Shown one piece after another: positions 1-7,276 of a stretch of 36,419 bases of DNA (the stretch's first letter is position 1; every line of letters begins with the position of its first letter). The position numbers and the translations under genes were made by a program. The notes under the pieces are model-generated. The model was not told where the DNA came from, searched no databases, and saw only the letters and a program-made list of their open reading frames with translations. The stretch comes from an uncultured Mycoplasmatota bacterium (lineage in GTDB: Bacteria > Bacillota_I > Bacilli_A > RF39 > UBA660), in assembly GCA_900550255.1 (NCBI GenBank), contig URQZ01000011.1:1-36419 (forward strand), given 5' to 3'.

Positions 1-619
1 GTGGACAACGATAAATATTTAATCTTCGCATATTAGGAGCATCAGTAGTTAATAAAAATAATTCATAGTCCATATTTATTCCAAACAACTCTAATACTTG
101 GTTATTTAAATGTAATAGATTCTTATTCATTCTTACAATATGAGTTTTTCTAAACTTGATATAATCGCCAGAAAAACCATTTAAAGAATCTAACGAATAT
201 AAATCTGAATTTTTATCAGTCAAACCACATTTTAACACCCCTAAATTGCAATTTTTATAAAAGGTACATTTTCTTGTTTCTAAATTATATACATTTTTAA
301 ATCTTGATAAGACTTTAACATCTTTATCTTCTATTTTTAAGCCTTCTAATCGTACTCTTTTAACATTATCTTTATTGAATAAATCCATATATTCTTTTCC
401 ATAAGGAACTATATATGTATGTGCTTGTAAGAACTTAATTATTTCGTTTAAGTAATATGAAATATCTATTTTTTTACGATTATATTTTTTCTGATTAACT
501 AATTCAATATCTAAACTATGGACTTTAGGATTTAAGTATATATTTACAAATACTTGATCATTTTTCAAAGATATAGAATATAGTATTTTTGAATTATAAT
601 AATTATATATATATTCCAT
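1..619 (-). CDS. Hypothetical protein, N-terminal part (runs off left edge)
   Basis: An open frame of 206 codons begins at an ATG preceded by GAGGTGATTAT and continues without a stop to the left edge, so the C-terminus is missing. A TATAAT box lies about 30 bases upstream of the start. I do not recognise the family. The visible part starts MEYIYNYYNSK. It has a hydrophilic alpha/beta-looking N-terminal section, then spaced leucine/asparagine stretches (for example VKRVRLEGLKIEDKDVKVLS and NLETRKCTFYKNCNLGVL) that loosely resemble irregular leucine-rich repeats. No signal peptide or membrane segment is visible. The coding call is solid because of the long frame, the ribosome-binding site and codon use like its neighbours. 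The repeat idea is an inference. Confidence 0.75.
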   Translation of the reverse strand, partial: MEYIYNYYNSKILYSISLKNDQVFVNIYLNPKVHSLDIELVNQKKYNRKKIDISYYLNEIIKFLQAHTYIVPYGKEYMDLFNKDNVKRVRLEGLKIEDKDVKVLSRFKNVYNLETRKCTFYKNCNLGVLKCGLTDKNSDLYSLDSLNGFSGDYIKFRKTHIVRMNKNLLHLNNQVLELFGINMDYELFLLTTDAPNMRRLNIYRCP

Positions 620-742
620 ATAATCACCTCAGTCGTCAGTGGTAGCTATTATATCACAAATTTTTAATTATTATATTACAAATTTTTAAAATTTTATTAA
701 TTTTTTATTTGATCACTTATTTTATAAAATTTAGCACATTCT

Positions 743-922
743 TCAAGTATTACCTTTAACTTTTAAAATATGAGACTTTACATAAGCAACATTAGTGTTT
801 TTAATTGATTTAATATTACCAGGTATAAATTCATATTTAACACAAGCAAACCTACATATCATTTCTATCTTTCTTTTTAATGGTTCACTTATCTCTAATT
901 TTTTTGTTTCTATCTCAAACAT
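743..922 (-). CDS. Small hypothetical protein (59 aa)
   Basis: A short frame downstream of the tmRNA terminator encodes MFEIETKKLEISEPLKRK... and ends ...SHILKVKGNT with a TGA stop. An AAAGGA ribosome-binding site sits about 12 bases before the chosen ATG. An in-frame GTG nine bases earlier overlaps that site and is less likely. The protein is charged, has two cysteines near the middle (MICRFACVKYEF) and no membrane segment. No family is recognised. It may be a genuine small gene or the remnant of a longer one. Confidence 0.4.
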   Translation of the reverse strand: MFEIETKKLEISEPLKRKIEMICRFACVKYEFIPGNIKSIKNTNVAYVKSHILKVKGNT

Positions 923-952
923 AATTATCACTCATCCTTTCGTTTTAAGCAG

Positions 953-975
953 AAAAAAACTAACATTTCTGTTAG
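953..975 (-). terminator. Intrinsic terminator of tmRNA
   Basis: Read on the minus strand, CTAACA-GAAA-TGTTAG forms a 6-bp stem with a GAAA tetraloop, followed directly by seven T residues. It lies about 45 bases past the tmRNA CCA end. A second small hairpin (AACTCG/CGAGTT at 990-1009) lies between it and the CCA end and may help 3' processing. Confidence 0.85.
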
Positions 976-1020
976 TAATCTATTACTTAAACTCGAAAGT
1001 GTCCGAGTTTCCTATCAACC

Positions 1021-1405
1021 TGGTGGAGATGAGGAGATTCGAACTCCTGTCCGAAAATACTACATCTTAGGCTTCTACAAGTTTAGTTAGTTAGTAAATT
1101 TCCTATGCAACGAAAGTAACTAACAACCCATTGCATAGTAAGCTTAAAAATATTCACTATTATTCTTAAGCAAAATAATAGTATATCTCATTTAAATGAG
1201 CCCTCTTAAATCCCAATGAGAAAAAGATTAAAGAAAGCTATGTTTCCTATATTAAATTAGGCAAAGGCTACTGCTGATCTTGAACCAGCTAAGTTAGCAA
1301 ACATATTTTTAATTTTGTTTCCGTTTATTTTTTTGGATGTACGTAAGGAGTACCTTCCACTTGCGACCTAAGACAAAATACTTCCGTCGAAACCTAAACA
1401 TCCCC
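1021..1405 (-). ncRNA. ssrA: tmRNA (transfer-messenger RNA)
   Basis: tmRNA rescues stalled ribosomes by acting first as an alanyl-tRNA mimic and then as a short mRNA that adds a degradation tag. On the minus strand the 5' end reads GGGGATGTTTAGGTTTCGAC and the 3' end carries a T-arm (GGAGTTCGAATCTCC) and CATCTCCACCA. The 5' GGGGATG and 3' CATCTCC pair as a seven-base acceptor stem with one G-U. The tag frame runs from about 1322 and stops at the TAA at 1257-1259. Its end reads ANLAGSRSAVAFA, unlike the LAA ending typical of most bacteria and like the AFA ending of Mollicutes. The exact resume codon was not determined. Partner genes smpB and rnr follow at 2319-4878. Confidence 0.97.
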
Positions 1406-1415
1406 ATGTACATGT

Positions 1416-1444
1416 ATTATAACACTATATTTTATGTTAAACAA
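1416..1444 (-). promoter_or_regulatory. Promoter of ssrA
   Basis: On the minus strand there is TTGTTT (1439-1444), a 17-base spacer and TATAAT (1416-1421). The predicted start near 1409 is only a few bases before the mature tmRNA 5' end. It is divergent from the promoter of the PASTA-domain gene. Confidence 0.7.
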
Positions 1445-1458
1445 TATAAAATTATGAT

Positions 1459-1487
1459 TTTACTATTATTAAAAAAAGTTGTATAAT
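1459..1487 (+). promoter_or_regulatory. Promoter of the zinc-ribbon/PASTA gene
   Basis: TTTACT (1459-1464), a 17-base spacer and TATAAT (1482-1487) form a sigma-A-like promoter. The predicted start, about 1494, falls on the AGGTGAT ribosome-binding site, so the 5' leader would be about ten bases. Confidence 0.65.
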
Positions 1488-1504
1488 ACTGCTAGGTGAT
1501 GAAT

Positions 1505-2332
1505 ATGTACTGTAAAAACTGTGGAATACTAAATGATGAAGACGCCATGTTCTGTAAAAGTTGTGGAATACCATTAAAAGAAGAACAGCAAAAAAAAGAA
1601 AAGAAAGAAAAAAAATCTAAGCCTAAAACAAAAGTTAAAAAACAAGTAAAAAAGGTTACAAAAGTAAAATATAAGAAACCTAAAAAACAAAAAAATAAAG
1701 ACAAGAAATCTAGCTTCTTTAAAAATCTTCTGCTTTTCATCTTAATAGTATTAATAATCGTAATGTTTGGCGTAATTGCTGTAATGGGATATTACATGTG
1801 GAATGAAAATAATATTGAAGTTCCAGACGTAACTGGTACTACATATGAACAAGCTGTTAATACATTGTTAGAAAAAAACTTAACAGCCGTTCAAAAAACA
1901 GAAATTGTTGATGATAAAACAAAAGTTGGAATTGTTCTAAAACAAACACCAAAAGCTAAAACAAAGGTTGGCAAAAACAGAAAAATAAAATTAACAGTTG
2001 GCGTTTTAGATGAAAAAATAACACTACAAAATTTTGAGAAAATGAACATAGATAATGCAATCGTTATTTTAAAATCATTAAATTTAAAATATACAATAAA
2101 AGAACATGAAACAACAACATATAATAATGATGAAATTATTTCACAATATCCAAAAGCTGGAACCAAAGTCAAAAAAAATCAAATAATAAAATTAACTGTA
2201 GCTAAAAATACAACCGATATAGTTACAGAAGATGATAAAAAAAATGATGATACTAAAGATGAAATAAATAGTGATAATGATAATGAAGATCAAGAGATAA
2301 CAACAGAAGAAAAAGAACTTAAAAATTCTTAA
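1505..2332 (+). CDS. Zinc-ribbon membrane protein with two PASTA domains
   Basis: A 275-residue single-pass membrane protein. Residues 3-20 hold CxxC...CxxC (C3, C6, C17, C20), a zinc ribbon. Residues about 24-72 are a strongly basic Lys-rich linker, and about 74-98 are a transmembrane helix. Two PASTA-like repeats follow: about 104-168 (starts EVPDVTGTTYEQA) and 170-235 (contains DEIISQYPKAGTKVKK). An acidic Asp/Glu/Asn tail ends the chain. PASTA domains bind muropeptide or peptidoglycan in PknB kinases and PBP2x, but no kinase or transpeptidase domain is present here. This suggests, by inference, a cell-wall-sensing or adaptor protein with the ribbon in the cytoplasm. I chose ATG 1505 because an upstream in-frame GTG and ATG fall inside or against AGGTGAT. 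It overlaps smpB tail to tail by 14 bases. Confidence 0.9.
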   Translation: MYCKNCGILNDEDAMFCKSCGIPLKEEQQKKEKKEKKSKPKTKVKKQVKKVTKVKYKKPKKQKNKDKKSSFFKNLLLFILIVLIIVMFGVIAVMGYYMWNENNIEVPDVTGTTYEQAVNTLLEKNLTAVQKTEIVDDKTKVGIVLKQTPKAKTKVGKNRKIKLTVGVLDEKITLQNFEKMNIDNAIVILKSLNLKYTIKEHETTTYNNDEIISQYPKAGTKVKKNQIIKLTVAKNTTDIVTEDDKKNDDTKDEINSDNDNEDQEITTEEKELKNS

Positions 2333-2341
2333 GTTCTTTTT
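2310..2341. terminator. Bidirectional terminator inside overlapping gene ends
   Basis: A perfect 10-bp inverted repeat, AAGAACTTAA (2313-2322) and TTAAGTTCTT (2329-2338), is flanked by A residues on the left and T residues on the right, so both strands present a hairpin followed by a U-tract. It contains the stop codons and last codons of both the PASTA gene and smpB. Confidence 0.85.
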
Positions 2342-2756
2342 TTATTAATCTTTCTGTATCTCTTTTTTTGATGGCTTCTCTTTTATCATAATTCTTTTTA
2401 CCTTTAGCAATTCCTAATAAAACCTTAACTTTGTTTTTCTTAAAATACATTTTTAAAGGTACTAACGTCAATCCTTGTTGACTAATTTTATCATTTATTT
2501 TTAATATTTCTTTTTTATGTAATAGTAACTTTCTACTTCTTGTTTCATCATGATTAAAGATATTACCTTGTTCATAATGACTAATATGTGTATTAACTAA
2601 GAAAACCTCATTATTTCTAATAATAGCATAACTATCCTTTAAATTAGCTCTACCATCTCTTATAGATTTTACTTCAGTTCCAGTTAATACAATACCACAT
2701 TCAATTGTATCTTCTATATCAAAATCATACTTTGCTTTACGATTATTAATTTCCAT
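2319..2756 (-). CDS. smpB: SsrA-binding protein SmpB
   Basis: SmpB binds the tRNA-like domain of tmRNA and brings it to stalled ribosomes. The protein is 145 residues, close to the usual 150-160. It shows the family features: N-terminal NRKAKYDFDIEDTIECGI, the motif VLTGTEVKSIRDGRANLKDSY written across two segments (GTEVKSIRDG then ANLKDSYA), HISHYEQGN, and a basic C-terminal tail (KGKKNYDKREAIKKRD) that occupies the empty mRNA channel. ATG 2756 follows AGGTGATTATA; an in-frame GTG at 2763-2765 is part of that ribosome-binding site and is rejected as the start. It lies 16 bases after rnr and is presumably cotranscribed with it. Confidence 0.97.
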   Translation of the reverse strand: MEINNRKAKYDFDIEDTIECGIVLTGTEVKSIRDGRANLKDSYAIIRNNEVFLVNTHISHYEQGNIFNHDETRSRKLLLHKKEILKINDKISQQGLTLVPLKMYFKKNKVKVLLGIAKGKKNYDKREAIKKRDTERLIKKELKNF

Positions 2757-2772
2757 TATAATCACCTATAAT

Positions 2773-4878
2773 CTATTTGTTTGCTTTTTTATCTATTTGA
2801 AAATCAATTGTTTTAGCTTCTTTATTTGCAGCTACAACCACTACATCAACATTATCACCTAAACGATAACCACGTTTATTTTTTTTGCCTTTTAAAGTAA
2901 TGGTTGATTCATCAAAAGTATATACATCATCAGTTAAAGAATCAATCTTTATTAAACCTTCAATTAAATTAGGAAGTTCAATAAACATTCCAAAACTAGT
3001 TATACCACTAATCATTCCTGTATACTTTTCACCAATATGATCCATCATATATTCAGCCTTTTTCATATCATCAACTTCACGTTCACAATCAATTGAATCA
3101 CGTTCTTTTTTAGATGAATGTTCTGCAATATATGGAAGTTTTTGTTCTTCAGACATTATAGATTCCTTATCAATTTGAGCTTTAAACAAATATTTTCTAA
3201 GTAAACGATGAACAGTTGTATCTGGAAATCTTCTTATTGGAGAAGTAAAGTGTGTATATCTTTCACTTGCAAGACCAAAATGTCCTATGTTATTAGTGTC
3301 ATAAATAGCCTTTTGCATACTTCTTAAAAGTAATGATGACAAAATATGAAATTCTTTTTTATCTTTTAATTGATTTAAAATACTTTGCATTGTTTTAGGA
3401 TGCATGTCTTTTATTTTACCACTTAAGGTATATCCTAAACTAGATACAAAAGTTAAAAAGCTATTTATTTTTTCTTCATTTGGTTCACCATGAACACGAT
3501 ATATAAATGGAAGTTCCATAAAATAAATACATGTTGCAACTGTTTCATTTGCTGCAATCATAAAGTCTTCAATTAAATTTTCACCTTTACCTCTGTTTCT
3601 AAGTTTGATATCAATTGCTTTTCCAGTCTCATCAACAATAATTTTTGACTCATCAATTCCAAAATCAATATAACCTCTTTCCACCTTATGTTTTCTTAAA
3701 ATTTGAGCTAATTCCTCCATTTTAATTAAAGTATCAGCAAAAGGTTCATACCCTTCTGGAATTATATTTTCTTCAATGATTTTATTTACATCAGTATATG
3801 TCATTTTTTTACGAGATCTAATTACACTCTCAAAGATATCATAGCTTACAACATTACCTTTAGAATCAATTTCCATAACACATGACATAGCTAGACGATC
3901 TACACCTTCATTTAAAGAACATATACCATTTGAAAGTTTATGAGGTAACATAGGAATTACACGGTCAGCTAAATAAACACTTGTCCCACGTTCCATCGCT
4001 TCTTGATAAATTTCACTACCTTCTTTTACATAATAACTTACATCAGCAATATGAACACCAAGTGAGTAGTTTCCATTTTCTAGCATATCAAGTGATATAG
4101 CATCATCTATATCTTTAGTATCAGCTCCATCTATAGTGAAAATAGTTTTGTCTCTTAAATCACGTCTTCCCACCATTTCTTCTTCTTTTACTTCAGATGG
4201 TAACTTTTCAACCTCAGCCATTACAGCATCACTAAAAGTATCATTTATTCCATATTTACAAACAATTGATAAAATATCTACTCCAGGATCATTTTTATGA
4301 CCTAATATTTTTAAAATTTCACACTTATAGTTATTATCTTTTAATTTACTTGTAAGTTTAATTAAAACTTTATGCCCTTCAACTAAATCTTTTATTTGTT
4401 CTTTTTCTAAAACAACATTTATTTTGACTTTTTCATCATCAAGTACTATAGATGGTTTTCCATCTTTATAGCAAAATTCACCAACCATTTGCTTTAGTTT
4501 TCGATCAACGATTCTAACAATTCTTCCTTCAAGAGAAGTACCTTTTTTTGATGTGATTTCTACAACTACTTTGTCTCCATGAATAGCATTATTCATACAA
4601 AGTGGTGGAATAAAAACATCTTCGTCTCCTTCTATATCAACAAATCCATATGATTTTTTAGTTGCAAGCATTGTTCCTAGTTTTAAATTACTATTATTAA
4701 ATAGCATATACTTATCTTTATTAGTGCGATAAACTTTTAATTCATCTTCTAATTCATTTAATGCTTTTAGAACTTCTTTAAATTCATCAATAGTTTTATA
4801 ATTTAAATCATCGTTTATTTCATAAATAGAAAAAGCTCTATTTTCTCTTTTTAATAATTCTAATATTTGTTCTTTCAT
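2773..4878 (-). CDS. rnr: Ribonuclease R (RNase II/RNB family exoribonuclease)
   Basis: RNase R is a processive 3'-to-5' exoribonuclease that degrades structured RNA and the defective mRNAs released by trans-translation. The 701-residue chain has an N-terminal winged-helix segment (1-60), cold-shock/OB segments (about 65-195), the RNB catalytic domain with the acidic signature IDGADTKDIDDAISL (D250, D256, D258, D259), and a C-terminal S1 domain (about 620-695, starts KYTGMISGITSFGMFIEL). The long Lys-rich tail of some homologues is absent. ATG 4878 is preceded by AGAGGTG; the upstream GTG inside that site is rejected. A TATAAT box at 4899-4904 predicts a very short leader. It forms an operon with smpB. 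Confidence 0.97.
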   Translation of the reverse strand: MKEQILELLKRENRAFSIYEINDDLNYKTIDEFKEVLKALNELEDELKVYRTNKDKYMLFNNSNLKLGTMLATKKSYGFVDIEGDEDVFIPPLCMNNAIHGDKVVVEITSKKGTSLEGRIVRIVDRKLKQMVGEFCYKDGKPSIVLDDEKVKINVVLEKEQIKDLVEGHKVLIKLTSKLKDNNYKCEILKILGHKNDPGVDILSIVCKYGINDTFSDAVMAEVEKLPSEVKEEEMVGRRDLRDKTIFTIDGADTKDIDDAISLDMLENGNYSLGVHIADVSYYVKEGSEIYQEAMERGTSVYLADRVIPMLPHKLSNGICSLNEGVDRLAMSCVMEIDSKGNVVSYDIFESVIRSRKKMTYTDVNKIIEENIIPEGYEPFADTLIKMEELAQILRKHKVERGYIDFGIDESKIIVDETGKAIDIKLRNRGKGENLIEDFMIAANETVATCIYFMELPFIYRVHGEPNEEKINSFLTFVSSLGYTLSGKIKDMHPKTMQSILNQLKDKKEFHILSSLLLRSMQKAIYDTNNIGHFGLASERYTHFTSPIRRFPDTTVHRLLRKYLFKAQIDKESIMSEEQKLPYIAEHSSKKERDSIDCEREVDDMKKAEYMMDHIGEKYTGMISGITSFGMFIELPNLIEGLIKIDSLTDDVYTFDESTITLKGKKNKRGYRLGDNVDVVVVAANKEAKTIDFQIDKKANK

Positions 4879-4941
4879 ATTCTGCACCTCTATTGTATAT
4901 TATAATAGATTTTAGGAGAAAAATATAGTGTTTTTTTAATC

Positions 4942-5880
4942 CTATATCAAATAAGCATTATATTTTTTGATTATTTCGTCAAATGTATTGTCTTTAATTA
5001 AGAAATAGGCTACATCTGTTAGATTTGCTACTCTATTATTAACTATTTTTTTAAATTTAAGAAGTAAATCTTCTTTACTTTTGAAAGTATAAGCATTTTT
5101 ACTATTAATAAATAAATCTTCAAATAGTTTATTTTCTTTAATGACTAATTGTTTTTTAAAAAGAAGCGTTATATATACATAGTCAATGTTAATACCATAA
5201 TCTTCTAAAAAAATCACTATGTCACTAATCTTACAAACATCACTAAAAACATTTAAATCATTATATTTTATTAGTGTAACATTACTAGGTAAATTATTTA
5301 TCATATCACGTTGTTTTTTGGATATTAAATAATCAGGATTATATCCAAAATAAATAAAATTATATTTAGGATAAGTATTAGCTAAAACATATAATTTTTC
5401 AATATTTTTATATTCATTATCCACTACTATTATTTTTTTTACGCGTCTTTTTATTTTATATTTATTATAAATATCCTTATTATTTTTACTTATATTAATA
5501 ACTGGTATTTCTTTGGGCACAATAATAACAGATATTTCTTTATTTTCAGTTATTATTTTACGAGTTGCTTCAAAATGTACAAATACTTTAGATGCAATTA
5601 ATAAGATATCATTTAATTTTTTTAAGTAATCTTTGCTTTTTTTACTTTTTCTTTGATAATAAAAAGATATGTTTTTTTCTTCTAAGTAAGACAAAAAGAT
5701 TATTTTCTTACCTATTTGATATTGTTCTTTAGCAAAATTAATTACTTTATTATTTAATTCTGCAATTAAGATATAGTCATAATTAGTACTTAAGTTAGTT
5801 GTATATTTAACATTTGTATTATCTAAATAGTTTATTATTTTTCTCATGAAATCAATATTTTCCATATATACTAAAATCAT
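4942..5880 (-). CDS. Glycosyltransferase-like protein (GT-B fold suspected)
   Basis: A 312-residue soluble protein of uncertain function. The second half has the rhythm of a GT4-type C-terminal domain: VKKIIVVDNEYKNIEKLYVL, then KYNFIYFGYNPDY, LPSNVTLIKYND, ISDIVIFLEDYG and a terminal SKNAYTFKSKEDLLLKFKKI. The usual nucleotide-sugar ExxxxxE motif is not clear, so it could be inactive or a different Rossmann protein. ATG 5880 follows GGTGATAAT; longer in-frame upstream starts lack a ribosome-binding site. It is separated from aspS by a terminator and from rnr by about 60 bases, so it is probably its own unit. The gene is secure; the family call is weak. Confidence 0.6.
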   Translation of the reverse strand: MILVYMENIDFMRKIINYLDNTNVKYTTNLSTNYDYILIAELNNKVINFAKEQYQIGKKIIFLSYLEEKNISFYYQRKSKKSKDYLKKLNDILLIASKVFVHFEATRKIITENKEISVIIVPKEIPVINISKNNKDIYNKYKIKRRVKKIIVVDNEYKNIEKLYVLANTYPKYNFIYFGYNPDYLISKKQRDMINNLPSNVTLIKYNDLNVFSDVCKISDIVIFLEDYGINIDYVYITLLFKKQLVIKENKLFEDLFINSKNAYTFKSKEDLLLKFKKIVNNRVANLTDVAYFLIKDNTFDEIIKKYNAYLI

Positions 5881-5923
5881 ATTATCACCACTATTAGTTT
5901 TAACTAACCAAAAAGATATATAC

Positions 5924-5948
5924 AAAAAAAAGATATTTAAATATCTTT
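5924..5948 (-). terminator. Terminator after aspS
   Basis: Minus-strand AAAGATATTT-AAATATCTTT forms a stem of up to 10 bp (A/T-rich) followed by a run of T residues, immediately at the aspS stop codon. It would end the T-box operon. Confidence 0.7.
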
Positions 5949-7276
5949 TATGGATTTAAATGATTTGGTCCTCTAAATATAAACATTGATTCTTTTAATG
6001 ATGGTAATCCAAGTAATAACATAGTAAGACGATCTATTCCAAGTCCAAATCCACCATGTGGAGGACAACCATATTTAAAGAATTCAAGATAGAATTCAAC
6101 ATCCTTAGAAAGCCCTTTTTCTTCTGCTTGTTTTTTTAGAATTTCATAGCGATGTTCTCTTTGTGCTCCTGTTGTTATTTCAACACCTCGCCAAATTAAA
6201 TCATATCCTTGTGGAATATCATTTTCTCTTAAGTGATAAAAAGCTCTTTTATCTTTTGGATAATCAGTTACAAAAATAAATTCACTATTATATTCTTCCA
6301 TAGCATATTTATAAGCTAATTTTTCTGCTTCTGTTGTTAAATCATTTTGTTCTTCTTTAGCTACTTTATAGTTATATCTTTCTTCTAATTCTTTATATAA
6401 ATCAGCTAGTTTAATTCTAGGAAATTTATTATTTGGAACAATTACTTCTTTTTTATATGTTTCTTTAATTAAATCTCCATATTTTTCTTTTATGTCTTTT
6501 AGCATTTGTGTTAACATTTCTTCTTCTAAATCCATTACATCTTCGTATGAATCTATGTAACTAAATTCTAAGTCAAATCCTGTAAATTCTGTTGTATGAC
6601 GATTTGTATTAGATTTTTCGGCTCTAAATACTGGTCCTACTTCAAATACTCTTTCAAAGCCAGATGCCATTGCCATTTGTTTATAAAACTGTGGTGATTG
6701 CGCTAAATAAGCTTTACGATCAAAGTATTTTACTTCAAAAACTTCACTTCCTGATTCACTTGCTGTTCCTTGTAATTTTGGAGTATGAATTTCCATAAAG
6801 TCTTTTTTATATAAAAATTCTCTTAAGCTTTTAACTAATTCACTTTGAATTTTAAAAATATTAGAGTTATAATCATTTCTTAAGTCTAAAAAACGATAAT
6901 TAAGTCTTGTATCTATTTCCGCACTATTTTTATCTTTTATATTAAATGGTAGTTCAGCTAGTGATGTTGAAGTTACTTTTATTTCACTTGGTATTATTTC
7001 CATTCCATTTAGTTTAACTTTAGGACTTTCAATTACTTTACCTTTTATCTTAACAGTACTTTCTAGTGTTATATTGTTTATAATTTCAACTATTTCTTTA
7101 TTATTTTCATCTTCTTTTTCAATCGTCATTTGAACTTTTCCAGTTTTATCTCTAAGAATTACAAATTGAACATATTGTAAATTTCTTACATTATCTACAA
7201 ATGCTTGTAATTCTATTTCTTTATCATAATATTTATTTAAATCTTTTATATCTATTTTTTTCATATTTTTTATCAT
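5948..7276 (-). CDS. aspS: Aspartyl-tRNA synthetase, short archaeal/eukaryal type (probably aspartate--tRNA(Asp/Asn) ligase)
   Basis: A class IIb synthetase that charges tRNA(Asp), and in the non-discriminating form also tRNA(Asn). The 442-residue chain has an N-terminal OB anticodon-binding domain (about 15-100), then the catalytic core: motif 2 VFRAEKSNTNRHTTEFTGFD, the ASESGSEVFEVKYF flipping-loop area and motif 3 GGFGLGIDRLTMLLLGL. It lacks the roughly 110-residue GAD insertion and C-terminal extension of ordinary bacterial AspRS (about 590 residues). It ends in FRGPNHLNP, a form like archaeal-type enzymes. HxTEFTGFDLE favours Asp over Asn enzymes. The chosen start overlaps the hisS stop as ATGA; a second ATG (7264) is possible. 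No asnS is visible in the window. Confidence 0.9.
   Translation of the reverse strand: MIKNMKKIDIKDLNKYYDKEIELQAFVDNVRNLQYVQFVILRDKTGKVQMTIEKEDENNKEIVEIINNITLESTVKIKGKVIESPKVKLNGMEIIPSEIKVTSTSLAELPFNIKDKNSAEIDTRLNYRFLDLRNDYNSNIFKIQSELVKSLREFLYKKDFMEIHTPKLQGTASESGSEVFEVKYFDRKAYLAQSPQFYKQMAMASGFERVFEVGPVFRAEKSNTNRHTTEFTGFDLEFSYIDSYEDVMDLEEEMLTQMLKDIKEKYGDLIKETYKKEVIVPNNKFPRIKLADLYKELEERYNYKVAKEEQNDLTTEAEKLAYKYAMEEYNSEFIFVTDYPKDKRAFYHLRENDIPQGYDLIWRGVEITTGAQREHRYEILKKQAEEKGLSKDVEFYLEFFKYGCPPHGGFGLGIDRLTMLLLGLPSLKESMFIFRGPNHLNP

Noticed and set aside
1021..1060. A tRNA-like T-arm and CCA end suggesting a tRNA gene
   Set aside because: The matching acceptor strand lies about 370 bases away and the sequence between contains the tag frame, so it is tmRNA.
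7273..7275. Possible use of UGA as tryptophan, as in Mycoplasma
   Set aside because: hisS ends at TGA exactly at its normal length, and Trp codons in conserved positions are TGG, so the standard code holds.
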